This document shows, piece by piece, positions 14,680 through 24,106 of a stretch of DNA of 37,078 bases; within the stretch, counting starts at the first letter, position 1, and each line of letters begins with the position of its first letter. The DNA is from a virus. Below the pieces are notes generated by a model. That model did not search any database. It saw only the letters and a program-made list of their open reading frames with translations, and was not told where the DNA came from. Made by a program: the position numbers and the translations under genes. Where the stretch lies: positions 1 to 37,078 of the IMG/VR virus record IMGVR_UViG_3300032160_001542. One strand, written 5' to 3'.

Positions 14680-16907
14680 GCGATGAGATCGTAATTCGAA
14701 TCACCGGGGACCCGAGTGACGCGAACAGCGCCATCAACGAGGTCACGCAGGACACCAAGGCTTTGGAGAACGCACTGTCCGGTGCCGGTGCTGCTGGCAT
14801 TGAGGCTGGCAACCAGATCGCAGAAGGTGCGCAGAAGGCCGACTTCTCCATGCGCGAGGCTCGTGGAACCGCTGCTTTGCTGGGCGAAGAAATCGGAGTC
14901 CGCATCCCACGTCACGTTGCATCCTTCGTGGCAGAGATTCCAGGAGTCGGTGAAGCTATGGCTCTCGCCTTCTCAGGTATCGCGGTCATCGCCCTGGTCG
15001 AAATCCTAACCAAGGGCATCGAGAAGCTTGAGGAGTTCATCTCCGAAACCTTCATCTTCACGTCCGCCCAGAAAGCACTCAACGATGAAATTCTGGCCAG
15101 CAATGCAAGGATCGCGGACTACGACAAGAAGCTGAAGGAACTCGGCATCGAGTACGAGAAAATTGGCAAGACTGGTTCGCAGCTAACCGACATCGATCTC
15201 GCTCACGGCACCGATGAGATTCTGAAACAGCAAGCCGCTCTCCGCCAGTTGGCCGATGAAGTCTACGGCGTCAAGAATCGCATGGTCACCCTGCCCGACG
15301 CCATCAATACCGTCAACGGTGCGCTGACAAATCTCAACCCAGGTCTGAAAGGCGATGAGCTGAAGAAAATGCTTCTGCCAGCCAGTGCTGACCAGGAGAC
15401 GGTCCTCGCTGCATACGCGAATGTGCAAGGCCAGTTGCAGAAGCAACTTGAGGTTAGCCAAGCTGCCATCCAGAACATCGCTAAGAAGGGCAGCGTCGAA
15501 TACCAAGAGGAACAGAATCGTATTCAGGAAGCGATCCTCACTTCGACTAAGAACTTCCTTGACGCCAAGGCAAGCATGATGGAAGCGGCGGCGAAGACTT
15601 TGCCGTCCGACTCCACTGCCGAGATCCAAGCATCGACCAACCTTGAAAAGATCGCGGCCCAGCAGCGTCTGGCAGCAGCGAAGGAAGAAGTCGAAGGCAA
15701 GATTGCCATCGCGCAGCAGGACCCGACTAAGAACGCGGCTCTAATCACTGAGCTGAATGGCCAGCTCCAGACACTTCAGGAGAACTACCGGAGCAAGCTG
15801 CTGGAGATTGACGCTTCGTATTACACGAAGGTCACCGCGTTAATGGAGAAGCAGCAGAAGGACTCCGAGAAGCTCATTGACGAGGAGTTAAAGACCGAAC
15901 TCGATGCCGACTTGAAGCGTGGCGAAGCCATCCTCAAGGCTACTGATGCTCAACTGAAACTCAATGAAGCTACCGCCAGAGCGGCTGCAGAGACGCAAGC
16001 GGACGTGGTGGGACGAGACAAGGCTGCTGGCCTTGTCGATAAGGCGATGCAGGATGAGGCGAGACTCGTCGAGCTACTCCAGCAACAGAAGGCGGCTGAG
16101 CTTGGCATCGTGGACGCAAAACTTGCTGAAGCGCAAGCGGCTATGGAAGTCGCAAAGACCTCCGGTGCCGGCGGTGGAGAAAATGTTACCGATTACAACA
16201 CCGCGCTCGCGCAGTACACCGAGTACCAAGCCCAGCGCGTGCAGATCGCAGCCGAGGCTGACAGGAAAATTGCAGCCGCTCAGGATTCTGAACTGAAGGG
16301 AGAGACGAAGGAATACCAAGCCTACCTCCAGCAGTTCAACACTGAGTTCGCTACCGCATTTGCCAACATCGAGATGGGTCACGAGACCCTGGGCAAAGCG
16401 GCCATGAAGATGTACGACCAGATGGCACAGTCGCTGCTCAAGAATTTAGCGATCATGGCTCTGGCTGAACTCGAAGGTTTGGCGTTGCACAAAACGGTAG
16501 CCGCACAGAAACAGCTCAGCGACGCCAAAGGCGCGGCGGCTGGCGCATACAACGCCGTGGCCGACACTCCGATCATCGGTCCTGTCATCGCCCCAATCGC
16601 AGCCGCAACAGCGTTCGCTGCCGTCATGGCCTTTGATGAGGGCGGAATGGTGCCACAGACGCAGATGGCTCTGGTCCACAGTGGCGAGGCAGTGCTGACT
16701 CCGCAACAGGCTGAGAACCTGCGCTCTGCCGCAGACGAAGGTGGCGGTGACACGCACTATCACCAGCACGAGACCAACATCAGCACTATGGACTCCGCGG
16801 ATTTTGCTCGTTTTCTGAAACGCAACCCCGGTGCCCTGAGCGCAGGAATTACGCACGCTGCGAAGAACGGCCACTTGGATGTGGCTTCTCTCGCCAGAGG
16901 TAAATAA
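14676..16907 (+). CDS. tail tape measure protein
   Basis: 743 aa, the ruler that sets tail length; at about 1.5 angstrom per residue this predicts a tail near 110 nm (rule of thumb). It starts at TTG 14676, overlapping the previous stop; there is no nearby ATG. Residues about 88-120 contain a hydrophobic segment (MALAFSGIAVIALVEIL) likely to meet the host membrane. Long Ala/Glu/Lys/Gln-rich coiled-coil regions run from about 130 to 620. A second hydrophobic stretch (PIIGPVIAPIAAATAFAAVM) precedes the typical tape measure end FDEGGMVPQTQMALVHSGEA (about 649-668). These features make the call firm. Confidence 0.93.
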   Translation: MSDEIVIRITGDPSDANSAINEVTQDTKALENALSGAGAAGIEAGNQIAEGAQKADFSMREARGTAALLGEEIGVRIPRHVASFVAEIPGVGEAMALAFSGIAVIALVEILTKGIEKLEEFISETFIFTSAQKALNDEILASNARIADYDKKLKELGIEYEKIGKTGSQLTDIDLAHGTDEILKQQAALRQLADEVYGVKNRMVTLPDAINTVNGALTNLNPGLKGDELKKMLLPASADQETVLAAYANVQGQLQKQLEVSQAAIQNIAKKGSVEYQEEQNRIQEAILTSTKNFLDAKASMMEAAAKTLPSDSTAEIQASTNLEKIAAQQRLAAAKEEVEGKIAIAQQDPTKNAALITELNGQLQTLQENYRSKLLEIDASYYTKVTALMEKQQKDSEKLIDEELKTELDADLKRGEAILKATDAQLKLNEATARAAAETQADVVGRDKAAGLVDKAMQDEARLVELLQQQKAAELGIVDAKLAEAQAAMEVAKTSGAGGGENVTDYNTALAQYTEYQAQRVQIAAEADRKIAAAQDSELKGETKEYQAYLQQFNTEFATAFANIEMGHETLGKAAMKMYDQMAQSLLKNLAIMALAELEGLALHKTVAAQKQLSDAKGAAAGAYNAVADTPIIGPVIAPIAAATAFAAVMAFDEGGMVPQTQMALVHSGEAVLTPQQAENLRSAADEGGGDTHYHQHETNISTMDSADFARFLKRNPGALSAGITHAAKNGHLDVASLARGK

Positions 16908-16909
16908 CT

Positions 16910-17629
16910 ATGCCAGTTCCGTCAACCATCTCGGGCACGCCGATCCTTGGGTTTTCTGATCCAAAGACCTTCTTCGTGGGTTACACGGGCAGTGGAACAT
17001 ATCCTCTGCGCGGCCTCGGCTGGTCGATGGTTGACGAACCAACTTTCGTCACGCTGGACCAGAAGACGCAAGGTGGACGCGAGGTCATGAATGCCATGTA
17101 CCTCAACCCGCTGCACGCTTTCAAGCTCGTCTACAACTTCTTGGAGAACGATCCCGCGCTGAACATCAGCGGGAACCCTGACACCGATTTCAGAATGCTG
17201 TACAGCTTTTACCTCGCGCAGAATGGCCGCTTTCAAGAATTGCTGTACCAGACGCGAGAAGCCTCGGTGGTCAAGCAGGCACTCGCGGCACCGGACTCCA
17301 ACGGCTACGTCGAGATCGTTTACTCGAATGGCCCATTCTTCAGCGAGTCAGTGCAGGAGATGAATAACGTCCTGCCGACTATCTATTCGGTGAACGATGG
17401 CGTGTACACCGACCGGACAGTTGACTGCTCGTTCTACACGGCTGGCTCCGTCGCTCCATACTCCGGTATCACGTTTACGAGCACGTACACGCTGGGCGCT
17501 GGAGAGTTCTTCGCGTGGAGCGGCACGTGGTACTACCGCTGCCACTTCGACAAGGACAGCTATTCGTTCGAAGAATTTATGTATCAGCTCATGAAGGTCG
17601 GAGTGGGCCTGTCGCAAGTTCGTATTTAA
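16910..17629 (+). CDS. distal tail protein (DUF2460-like)
   Basis: 239 aa. After the tape measure, siphoviruses encode Dit, the ring joining tube to tip. Here the end of the protein, WYYRCHFDKDSYSFEEFMYQ (about 205-224), is typical of DUF2460 proteins, the Dit of Rhodobacter-type gene transfer agents. The middle contains FKLVYNFLENDP and FYLAQNGRFQELLY. It starts 2 nt after the tape measure stop and is followed 4 nt later by the hub gene. The assignment comes from motif and order. Confidence 0.8.
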   Translation: MPVPSTISGTPILGFSDPKTFFVGYTGSGTYPLRGLGWSMVDEPTFVTLDQKTQGGREVMNAMYLNPLHAFKLVYNFLENDPALNISGNPDTDFRMLYSFYLAQNGRFQELLYQTREASVVKQALAAPDSNGYVEIVYSNGPFFSESVQEMNNVLPTIYSVNDGVYTDRTVDCSFYTAGSVAPYSGITFTSTYTLGAGEFFAWSGTWYYRCHFDKDSYSFEEFMYQLMKVGVGLSQVRI

Positions 17630-17633
17630 TCTC

Positions 17634-18926
17634 ATGAAACGAGTCATCAACACAGCGGGAGTTGATCGCACTGCCATGTGCTTCCAGTGGCTGACAGGCC
17701 AAGGAGTAGCCGCGTGGTCCTCCGTCACGGATTACGTCAAGGGCGACATGGCGCAGACCTCGGACAACAAGCTGTGGCGCTGCATCCTCGCGAACACGAA
17801 TGAGGAACCTGGCACGGGTGGCAGTCCTCCAGGGACTTACTGGCTCCCGGTTGACCAGCACGGCGAGCGCAACGTCGTGATGAAGGATTTCTACTTTCTG
17901 GGCCCACCAGTTTTCTACCCAAGCTTGGATCAGGGAACTCCGGCTTTGGATTCCAACTACGGTGCTTACCCTTTGGTGGACGGCGATTTTCCTATCGCGT
18001 ATCAACCGTACCCTGAGATTCCAAACCAGGACTATGTGCCCGTCATTACGTTCGTCCCGTTCAGCGTCGAAAAGGACAAGCTGGAATACAAGACTGGCTT
18101 CGAAGCATCGACCATGACGCTGACCTTGCGACCGCGTGATCCGAATCCCGCGACTGCTCCAGCGAGCAATGTCGAACCGTATCTCAGTCGTGGTCCTGCT
18201 GGGACGGTCGGCAGCTACGAGACGCCCTCCTTCGCAGAGAGCGTGCAGACGGTTCCGCCATATTCGGACAGCTACGCGCACGTGGCGACGAAGCTTTATC
18301 AGACGATGCGGCAGTCCTTCGCGCAGAGTCAGGAGTGGTACCTCGGCCCGCTCACGGTGTGGCGAACGTTCAGTCCCGCTGAGGACCCATCGGACGTCAC
18401 GAGCTACGGAGCGGCAGTTATGTTCCGTGGCCGCGTGTCGAACATCAACGTGGACGCCGAGGACGTCAAGATTCAAGTTGCCTCGCTGATGGAGATTTTC
18501 AAGCAGAAGGTTCCTTCGCAGACTATTCAGCCAGGGAACCGCTGGGCACCGTTCAACTTTCAAGGCACAGAGGACTACTTCGTCAGCATCACGAACAGTC
18601 CGATTGCCAGTTTCAGCTACTGTCAGTTTGAGTTCCCAGGAGAAGTAGCCGATGGCGACCTCGCCGAAGGGTTCGCCCTTGTGGCCGCGTTCAATGGCGT
18701 GGATCTCGCAGGCTGCTGGTGGAGACATATTTACACCAACATTGGCACGTTCCAGTCAGGTGGAAACTACTACTCCACGGTCGTATTCCTCGAGCCTCTG
18801 CCGCTAATGCTCAACTCAGGCATCGTGGAAGCGCGGCTCTGGAAATCGAGCGACACGAGTACGAATCCAAGTGGACCGGGAAGCGGCTTCCCGTATGTGC
18901 CTCAGCCGTTGACGGGCATTGCCTAA
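17634..18926 (+). CDS. tail tip hub protein (DUF2163-like) with sugar-binding-like insert
   Basis: 430 aa. Position between Dit and the NlpC/P60 peptidase matches gp13 of gene transfer agents (DUF2163). The C-terminal half resembles that family: WRTFSPAEDPSDVTSYG, then FRGRVSNINVDAEDVKIQVA. Residues about 26-73 instead look like a small CBM5/12-type carbohydrate module (W28, Y33, G37, LWRC, then PP-TYWLPV), rich in exposed aromatics. A similar segment occurs in the large hub. It starts at ATG 17634, 4 nt after the previous stop, and its TAA overlaps the peptidase ATG. Confidence 0.72.
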   Translation: MKRVINTAGVDRTAMCFQWLTGQGVAAWSSVTDYVKGDMAQTSDNKLWRCILANTNEEPGTGGSPPGTYWLPVDQHGERNVVMKDFYFLGPPVFYPSLDQGTPALDSNYGAYPLVDGDFPIAYQPYPEIPNQDYVPVITFVPFSVEKDKLEYKTGFEASTMTLTLRPRDPNPATAPASNVEPYLSRGPAGTVGSYETPSFAESVQTVPPYSDSYAHVATKLYQTMRQSFAQSQEWYLGPLTVWRTFSPAEDPSDVTSYGAAVMFRGRVSNINVDAEDVKIQVASLMEIFKQKVPSQTIQPGNRWAPFNFQGTEDYFVSITNSPIASFSYCQFEFPGEVADGDLAEGFALVAAFNGVDLAGCWWRHIYTNIGTFQSGGNYYSTVVFLEPLPLMLNSGIVEARLWKSSDTSTNPSGPGSGFPYVPQPLTGIA

Positions 18927-19381
18927 TGACACAAGCACTGACGCACGAGCAACTCGAACGCAATGAGGTTATCGCTGAAGCCCATCGGTGGGTCGGCACG
19001 CCTTTCAAGCACGACGCTGAAGTGCTCGGTGGTGGAGTGGATTGCGCCCATCTGGTAAACGCCGTGTACACGGCAGCGAACAGGATGACGCACATCAAAT
19101 TTCCACATTACGCGCCCGACTGGTGGAAGCACACGAGTGATCCTGAGCAGCACATCATCGAGAACGCGAAGCTCCACTTCAAGGAAATCACTGCTGCGCA
19201 GGCAAAGCCGGGAGATTGGGTCGTGCTGTTCATCGGGAAAGCATGGGCACATTGCGCCATCATCGTGGGAGACCATCAAGTCATCGAAGCATGGCCCACG
19301 CGGGCGCTAGTCTCGCTGGTCAACAGTCGCGAGGAGCGGCTGTATCGCACACATCAGAAAAGGTATTTCACATGTTGGTAG
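18926..19381 (+). CDS. NlpC/P60 tail-tip cell wall peptidase
   Basis: 151 aa. A papain-like cysteine peptidase that cuts cell wall peptides, carried at the tail tip to help DNA entry. Catalytic residues visible are C40 in GGGVDCAHLVNAVY and H109 in AWAHCAII. A polar third residue is likely in DHQVIEA (H117 or E121). The helix before the Cys (EAHRWVGTPFKHD) is typical. The frame is open further upstream, but ATG 18926 overlaps the hub stop and gives the normal length, so I use it. The order Dit-hub-NlpC-large hub is that of gene transfer agents. Confidence 0.88.
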   Translation: MTQALTHEQLERNEVIAEAHRWVGTPFKHDAEVLGGGVDCAHLVNAVYTAANRMTHIKFPHYAPDWWKHTSDPEQHIIENAKLHFKEITAAQAKPGDWVVLFIGKAWAHCAIIVGDHQVIEAWPTRALVSLVNSREERLYRTHQKRYFTCW

Positions 19382-19527
19382 AAACCGAGAAGGTCTACAA
19401 GGTTCTCTTCACTTTCACGGTGAAGGCCAATTCGCAGGAGCAAGCCAACGAATTCATCCTTGATCGCATGAGGAAGTTGGCAGAAGCAAACGGCTGGGAT
19501 GTTCCGCAGGCACTGGAGAAATTGTAA
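19372..19527 (+). CDS. 51-aa tail-tip-region protein
   Basis: A small protein starting at ATG 19372 and overlapping the peptidase end by 10 nt. Its stop overlaps the start of the large hub (TAATGG). It contains a beta strand pair (VYKVLFTFTVKA) followed by a helix (QEQANEFILDRMRKLAEANGW), a compact alpha/beta shape. AAAAGG lies 9 nt upstream. The tight overlaps on both sides make it a real gene. I do not recognise the family; a tail-tip accessory role is inferred from position. Confidence 0.72.
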   Translation: MLVETEKVYKVLFTFTVKANSQEQANEFILDRMRKLAEANGWDVPQALEKL

Positions 19528-22500
19528 TGGCTGGTGGATTAGTAGGCGCAAAGACGAACGCGACGCAGGAGCCGCAAATCCTGGGTGTCCAAGTCACCAC
19601 GTCACTCTACAACCAAGCCATTCCTCTGCTTATTGGCAAGCGTCGTGCCGCAGGCCACGTCATCTGGTACGGTGACTTCGGACCCTCGGGCGGGTCGGGC
19701 AAAAAGGGCAAGTCAGGCAAGAAAGGTGGGCCAACCAGCTATCAGGCGAACCTCGACCTGCTCATTGCCTTCGGTCCCATCTGGTCCATTCAGTCCATCT
19801 GGCAGAACAGCAGCATCGTGGGCTACGGCTCCGGTCTGTCCTCGTTCTCGCAAGCTGGCAGCCAGACATTCACCATCTCGGCTGCGAGCACCTTCAGCGG
19901 CACGGTCAACAATCAGCCGGGAGGCTACAACCTAGACTTCATTTCAGCGATCAGCTTCACTCCGTCCACACCAGTCTCGGCAACCATCGATGACTACGGC
20001 GATCCGCTCGGCTCGCGCACCATCACCGAGACGGAGACTGAGCAGTGGCTCTACAACACCTACGAGAATTTCTCCAGCTCAGGTCTTGGCAGCATCGCGT
20101 GGCGTCCCGGCTCGTGGGAGTTCGGCCAGCCATACTGCAACGCACCAAGCTGCAGTTTCCCCATCGGGGTCGATCACGGTGGCGCGGACTTCACCTGCAC
20201 CTTCCCTGAAGCTGTCACTGGAACGATCACCGTCTATTGGGGAGCCACTAAGGCCGACCACGACAATCCGCTCACGTACATCCACTACGAGTTCGAAGCA
20301 GAACTCGGCTCCGGCAACGAGTTCAGTTCAACCCCGAGCCAGCAGATCATCTACCCGGAACTATCCGGTGTTGGTGGCGTGGCCATCGATCTCGGTATTT
20401 CAGGCACGGCTCCTGAACTTGACGTCGAGGCGCAAGGTCTCTATTCGCTGGACAAGAATGGCCAGGTCAATCCTGCCGATCTGATCCTCGATCTGATTCT
20501 GTCTGGCAACGCTTATCACAACAATCTGAACGGCACGTGGACGCCGTTCTGTTTCAGTCACGGTTTGAACTTCGGTGGCGACCCGAGCCGCGAAACTTTC
20601 CAAGGATTCGATCCCGGATTCCCTGGCTCGCTCACATGGCCGCCAGTTTGCAGCTTTCCTTGGGTTCTGCCAATGCCTGCTGCAGGAGCGGCCTCTGGCT
20701 CACAGTTTCAAATCTTGCGTGACCCTCCGACTTTCAACCAGGGACCATTTATCGGTTCGAGTGCGCCATACTCTGCCAATTCGATTGTGGAGGGCAGCGA
20801 CAGCAATTTCTATCGCGCCTTGACCTATGCCGACGCGGACCCTGTCAGCGGTGGCAGCACGACGTGGGCACAGTTCGACGGCGACTTCTCAGATGGTTTG
20901 GAGGACGTGCGCAATTACTGCGCAGCGAACGGCATCTTCATCTCGACCTACATCAATTCGCAGAAGGCTTGCTCCGACATCCTCAACGAAGTTTGCGAGA
21001 TTGCCAACTGCGTCCCGGTGTGGAACGGACAGTCGCTAGACTTCTATCCGCTCAGCGAAGTGAGCCAAGTTGGCGGAGGGGTTGTATACACCCCGCGCAC
21101 GGCGTCTGGACCCATCGTCGTGCTGGATTCCAACTACTTCGAGATGGAGAAGGACGAGGCACCCGTCACCGTGAAGCAAGAGAACATGCAGTCGGTGTGC
21201 AACATTCTGGACATCAACTACTCCGACGCGGCCTTCGACTCCAACGGCATGTGCGGCTACCAAGCTTACCAGTCAACGTCCGTTCGCATCTCCGACGCCG
21301 AGCACTGCGGCCTCTATGGGCCGATGAACGGCTCGCCTCGCGGCTACGACGACTACATCTGCGACGCCACAACCGCCACGAAAGTGGGCTGGCCCATCAT
21401 GAAGCGGCAGAGATTCGCTGATACCTACGCCGTGGATTTCAAGTTGCCTCAGACCGTTGGAAGTTTGCTTGATCCGATGGACCTCATCACGGTGAACGAT
21501 CCACTGTTCGGTGGCACTCTGACAACGGGAGTAGCCACCACTGGCCCTGCGGGTCAGGATGTGCGCATTAGCGAACTTTCCGAAGACAAGGACGGCGTCT
21601 GGACTTTGTCTTGCGAGCGTTTCATGTACGGCATGTCGGCTCCGCAAGCGCCATCAACTGCCGGCACAGTATCGAACCCGCCACCGAGTGTGAGTGCTCC
21701 GGCAGGCAGCGTCAACACTCCATATTTCTTCGAGCCAACGGCTGCTCTGGCTGTGGCTCTCGGCATGACCTCAGAAGGTGGGCTGGCCATCGCTGCATCC
21801 GGCTCGGCAACAAACTACGGCGGCTGCGTGGTCAACGTCTCGACAGATGGTGGATCAAGCTACAGTGCAATCGGCAGGTTGCCTGGAAATTCCACCATGG
21901 GCTACACCACCGCCGATTACCCGCTGTCACCGAACCCTGATGCCAGCGACACGCTGTCCGTGGACCTGACCGAGTCGGAAGGCGAGTTGATGTCGTACAC
22001 GTCTGGCCAGCAAGCACAACTGATCCCAATTGCGCTGGTGGACAACGGCGGCACGCCATCCTCGGGTAGCGCAGCAGGCTACACCACCGAGATTCCATAT
22101 GAGATCGTCGCTTACGAAACCGTGACGCTCGTGTCTACCTACAACTATGATCTGCCTCCAACCATTCTTCGCGGACAGTTAGGAACGGTGTCCGCTGACC
22201 ATCCATACGGTGGTTCGCCAGCCGAGGGCAGCGTGTTCGTGGACCTGAGCAATCCCAATTCAGTTTTCAAAACTTCGGTCCCGAGCGGCAACATCGTGGG
22301 CAATACGCTGTACTTCAAGTTCCAAACATTCAACCAGTACGGCGCTGCGATCCAGGACATCTCGGACTGCACGGCATACAGCTTTGCTCTGACTGGCGCG
22401 ACCAACCCGACCTCACCAACCAGTCCCGGTGGCAGCTACACGCTGACTCCGTCGCCACTTTTGTACCAAGGCAAGACCGGGGGATGGCCAGGAGTAGACG

Positions 22501-22859
22501 GCTCCTCGACGTCGTGGACAAACCCAGACTACGTCTACTGGCCAGCATTCACTGCGAACTTCGCCTCAGGTGCCGTGGACTATGCAGCCAACGATTCTGG
22601 GACTTCCGCCTTCACTGGCAGCGGACAAACTGTCTACGTAACCATCTACGACCCGAGTCGTTCAGGATCAGGAACGGTTCACGTGGATTCGACCAACGCG
22701 AATGCGACCACTCCCGGTTACGTCTATCTGGGAACGATCACGTCGATCACCGGAGGAACTTCTGGAAGCACGGGTGGATCGAGCGGCACTGGTGGGCCAC
22801 AGGACGTCGGCACCGTGGGTTCGTACGCAATCTTTGTGAACGGGACACCGATACAGTAA
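19527..22859 (+). CDS. large tail hub / baseplate protein (gpJ/gp15-like)
   Basis: 1110 aa, the largest protein in the window. The N-terminal part (1-110), with TTSLYNQAIPLLIGKRR and LDLLIAFGPIWSIQSIWQN, is typical of phage hub proteins. Residues about 465-720 (ACSDILNEVCEIANCVPVW, SVCNILDINYSDA, then ISELSEDKDGVWTLSCERF) resemble the Phage-tail_3/gpJ hub core. A short module at about 412-446 (PYSANSIVEGSDSNFYRAL...TTWAQF) resembles the sugar-binding insert of the DUF2163-like gene. The C-terminal third is beta-rich, fibronectin-like, and ends in a Gly/Ser-rich linker (TGGSSGTGGP), consistent with holding a fibre. Confidence 0.85.
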   Translation: MAGGLVGAKTNATQEPQILGVQVTTSLYNQAIPLLIGKRRAAGHVIWYGDFGPSGGSGKKGKSGKKGGPTSYQANLDLLIAFGPIWSIQSIWQNSSIVGYGSGLSSFSQAGSQTFTISAASTFSGTVNNQPGGYNLDFISAISFTPSTPVSATIDDYGDPLGSRTITETETEQWLYNTYENFSSSGLGSIAWRPGSWEFGQPYCNAPSCSFPIGVDHGGADFTCTFPEAVTGTITVYWGATKADHDNPLTYIHYEFEAELGSGNEFSSTPSQQIIYPELSGVGGVAIDLGISGTAPELDVEAQGLYSLDKNGQVNPADLILDLILSGNAYHNNLNGTWTPFCFSHGLNFGGDPSRETFQGFDPGFPGSLTWPPVCSFPWVLPMPAAGAASGSQFQILRDPPTFNQGPFIGSSAPYSANSIVEGSDSNFYRALTYADADPVSGGSTTWAQFDGDFSDGLEDVRNYCAANGIFISTYINSQKACSDILNEVCEIANCVPVWNGQSLDFYPLSEVSQVGGGVVYTPRTASGPIVVLDSNYFEMEKDEAPVTVKQENMQSVCNILDINYSDAAFDSNGMCGYQAYQSTSVRISDAEHCGLYGPMNGSPRGYDDYICDATTATKVGWPIMKRQRFADTYAVDFKLPQTVGSLLDPMDLITVNDPLFGGTLTTGVATTGPAGQDVRISELSEDKDGVWTLSCERFMYGMSAPQAPSTAGTVSNPPPSVSAPAGSVNTPYFFEPTAALAVALGMTSEGGLAIAASGSATNYGGCVVNVSTDGGSSYSAIGRLPGNSTMGYTTADYPLSPNPDASDTLSVDLTESEGELMSYTSGQQAQLIPIALVDNGGTPSSGSAAGYTTEIPYEIVAYETVTLVSTYNYDLPPTILRGQLGTVSADHPYGGSPAEGSVFVDLSNPNSVFKTSVPSGNIVGNTLYFKFQTFNQYGAAIQDISDCTAYSFALTGATNPTSPTSPGGSYTLTPSPLLYQGKTGGWPGVDGSSTSWTNPDYVYWPAFTANFASGAVDYAANDSGTSAFTGSGQTVYVTIYDPSRSGSGTVHVDSTNANATTPGYVYLGTITSITGGTSGSTGGSSGTGGPQDVGTVGSYAIFVNGTPIQ

Positions 22860-23702
22860 ATGCCTCCAACTCCAATCACGTTTAACGATACGACTCCCGC
22901 TGCTCCTGGCACCGACGTCAACGTCAAGTGGCAGACGGACAGCAGCGGAAACCTCTCGGCTCACGTGCCTGCGAGCGGTGGCGGTGGCTCAGGTGCGTCG
23001 AGCGGTACCCTGCACAGCGTCGTCATCAATGCTTTTGGCTTAGGTGGAAGCGGCTCTCAGCTCGGTGCGACTGCGGTCTCTGTGGGAACTGTCTCAGGTC
23101 CATTCTCTGGTGGTGCCAACGCGAGCATCCCTTGGTTCAGAATTGAATCCACAGGCTCACCGAGCGGCATTACCGATGACGTGACGCCGATCATGACTCC
23201 CGCCACCATGCAGCAGATTCAATTCTATGCAGGGATTGGAAGCGGTTCGCTGGGCAGTGGTGTGCTGACTGGTTGCCGTTGGTGGTTAGGATTTTCGAAC
23301 CTTGGAATTGGCTCACTGGGTGCGACCAACCCAACTGGCAACATAATCGCATTCCGTTTGGATCAGAGCGGTGGACTCAACACGCCAGATACGAACTGGC
23401 AAGCGTATGTCGGCAACGGTACCACAGAGACGGTGGTGGACACGGGTATCGCTCCGAATCCGTACATCAGCAGCGGACCTCCACCGTATGGCGATGTCAC
23501 CGACCAGTTCAAGATCACGCAGGACGGAGCAGGTGGATGGAATTTCTACATCGATGGCACGAAGGTCGCCAACATCCCGAGCGGCTCGGCAGGCATGCCC
23601 GCTGCTAGCACGCAGATGCTCTACATCATGGAAACCGACGCTCAGTCCAGCTACACATCGCAGCTTTTCATCCACTCCATGCAGTGGTGGAGTGTGTACT
23701 AA
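22860..23702 (+). CDS. tail fibre / receptor-binding protein candidate
   Basis: 280 aa. ATG immediately follows the hub stop with no gap. A Ser/Gly-rich linker (ASGGGGSGASSG, about 38-49) joins a short N-terminal part to a beta-rich domain. The segment with NIIAFRLDQSGGLNTPDTNW, then QFKITQDGAGGWNFYIDGT (about 222-240), looks like a concanavalin-A-like lectin fold, often used for host recognition. As the last gene of the structural run it is the best candidate for the adhesin. No chaperone gene follows. The fold is inferred from pattern only. Confidence 0.68.
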   Translation: MPPTPITFNDTTPAAPGTDVNVKWQTDSSGNLSAHVPASGGGGSGASSGTLHSVVINAFGLGGSGSQLGATAVSVGTVSGPFSGGANASIPWFRIESTGSPSGITDDVTPIMTPATMQQIQFYAGIGSGSLGSGVLTGCRWWLGFSNLGIGSLGATNPTGNIIAFRLDQSGGLNTPDTNWQAYVGNGTTETVVDTGIAPNPYISSGPPPYGDVTDQFKITQDGAGGWNFYIDGTKVANIPSGSAGMPAASTQMLYIMETDAQSSYTSQLFIHSMQWWSVY

Positions 23703-23731
23703 GTCTTCTCGTTTATCTCTTAGAGGAAAGA

Positions 23732-23767
23732 ATGTCAGGACCGGCAACAGCAGCGAGGGAAGCCTGA
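23732..23767 (+). other. 11-codon ORF with strong ribosome site, possible broken gene
   Basis: TTAGAGGAAAGA precedes ATG 23732 exactly as in the real genes of the operon, but the frame stops after 11 codons (MSGPATAAREA). A -1 shift near the end would continue for about 28 more codons to TAA 23842 (GSLTAVDDHANSANKRTVSL...). It may be a small gene broken by a 1-nt indel, or a meaningless ORF. Confidence 0.3.
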
Positions 23768-23809
23768 CTGCGGTCGATGACCATGCGAACTCCGCGAACA
23801 AGAGAACCG

Positions 23810-24106
23810 TCAGTCTTGGAGACCGACTAGGTCCTCCGAAGTAACGATGTGCCTCGGCTGGAAGCCTGAATCAATCTGTTGCGTGCCTATCTGGATCCCA
23901 GCTTCAAGCGCCTCGTTCTCGGTTGCGAAGATTTCCCCGGACTCGAAGGGTGTCTCGTCGGAGTACCGCCCTATATCTTTCCTAATGCTAACGTGAACCG
24001 TGAAGCTATTTTCCGGCTCCCGCAGCGGTAGTGCGGTGGCCTTGATGACGAAGCGTTTGTAGGATTTCTGCAATCTACTCATGCTTGTTTGATGCTCTGA
24101 AATCAC
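23810..24106 (-). CDS. uncharacterised small protein
   Basis: 98 aa from ATG 24106, or 90 aa from ATG 24082 (MSRLQKSYKRF). It reads like a genuine one-domain alpha/beta protein: beta strands (KRFVIKATALPLREPENSF, VHVSI) followed by ETPFESGEIFATENEALEAG and a helix ending GTQQIDSGFQP. Similar 70-90-aa proteins with an F-x-T-x-x-E-A helix and ID-G end are common in Proteobacteria and Acidobacteria; I do not know their function. It converges with the late operon, so it is the first gene outside the structural unit. Confidence 0.68.
   Translation of the reverse strand: MISEHQTSMSRLQKSYKRFVIKATALPLREPENSFTVHVSIRKDIGRYSDETPFESGEIFATENEALEAGIQIGTQQIDSGFQPRHIVTSEDLVGLQD

Noticed and set aside
17589-18728. 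379-codon open frame on the minus strand
   Set aside because: Antisense to the tail hub gene; composition and lack of motifs mark it as a shadow of a GC-rich gene.
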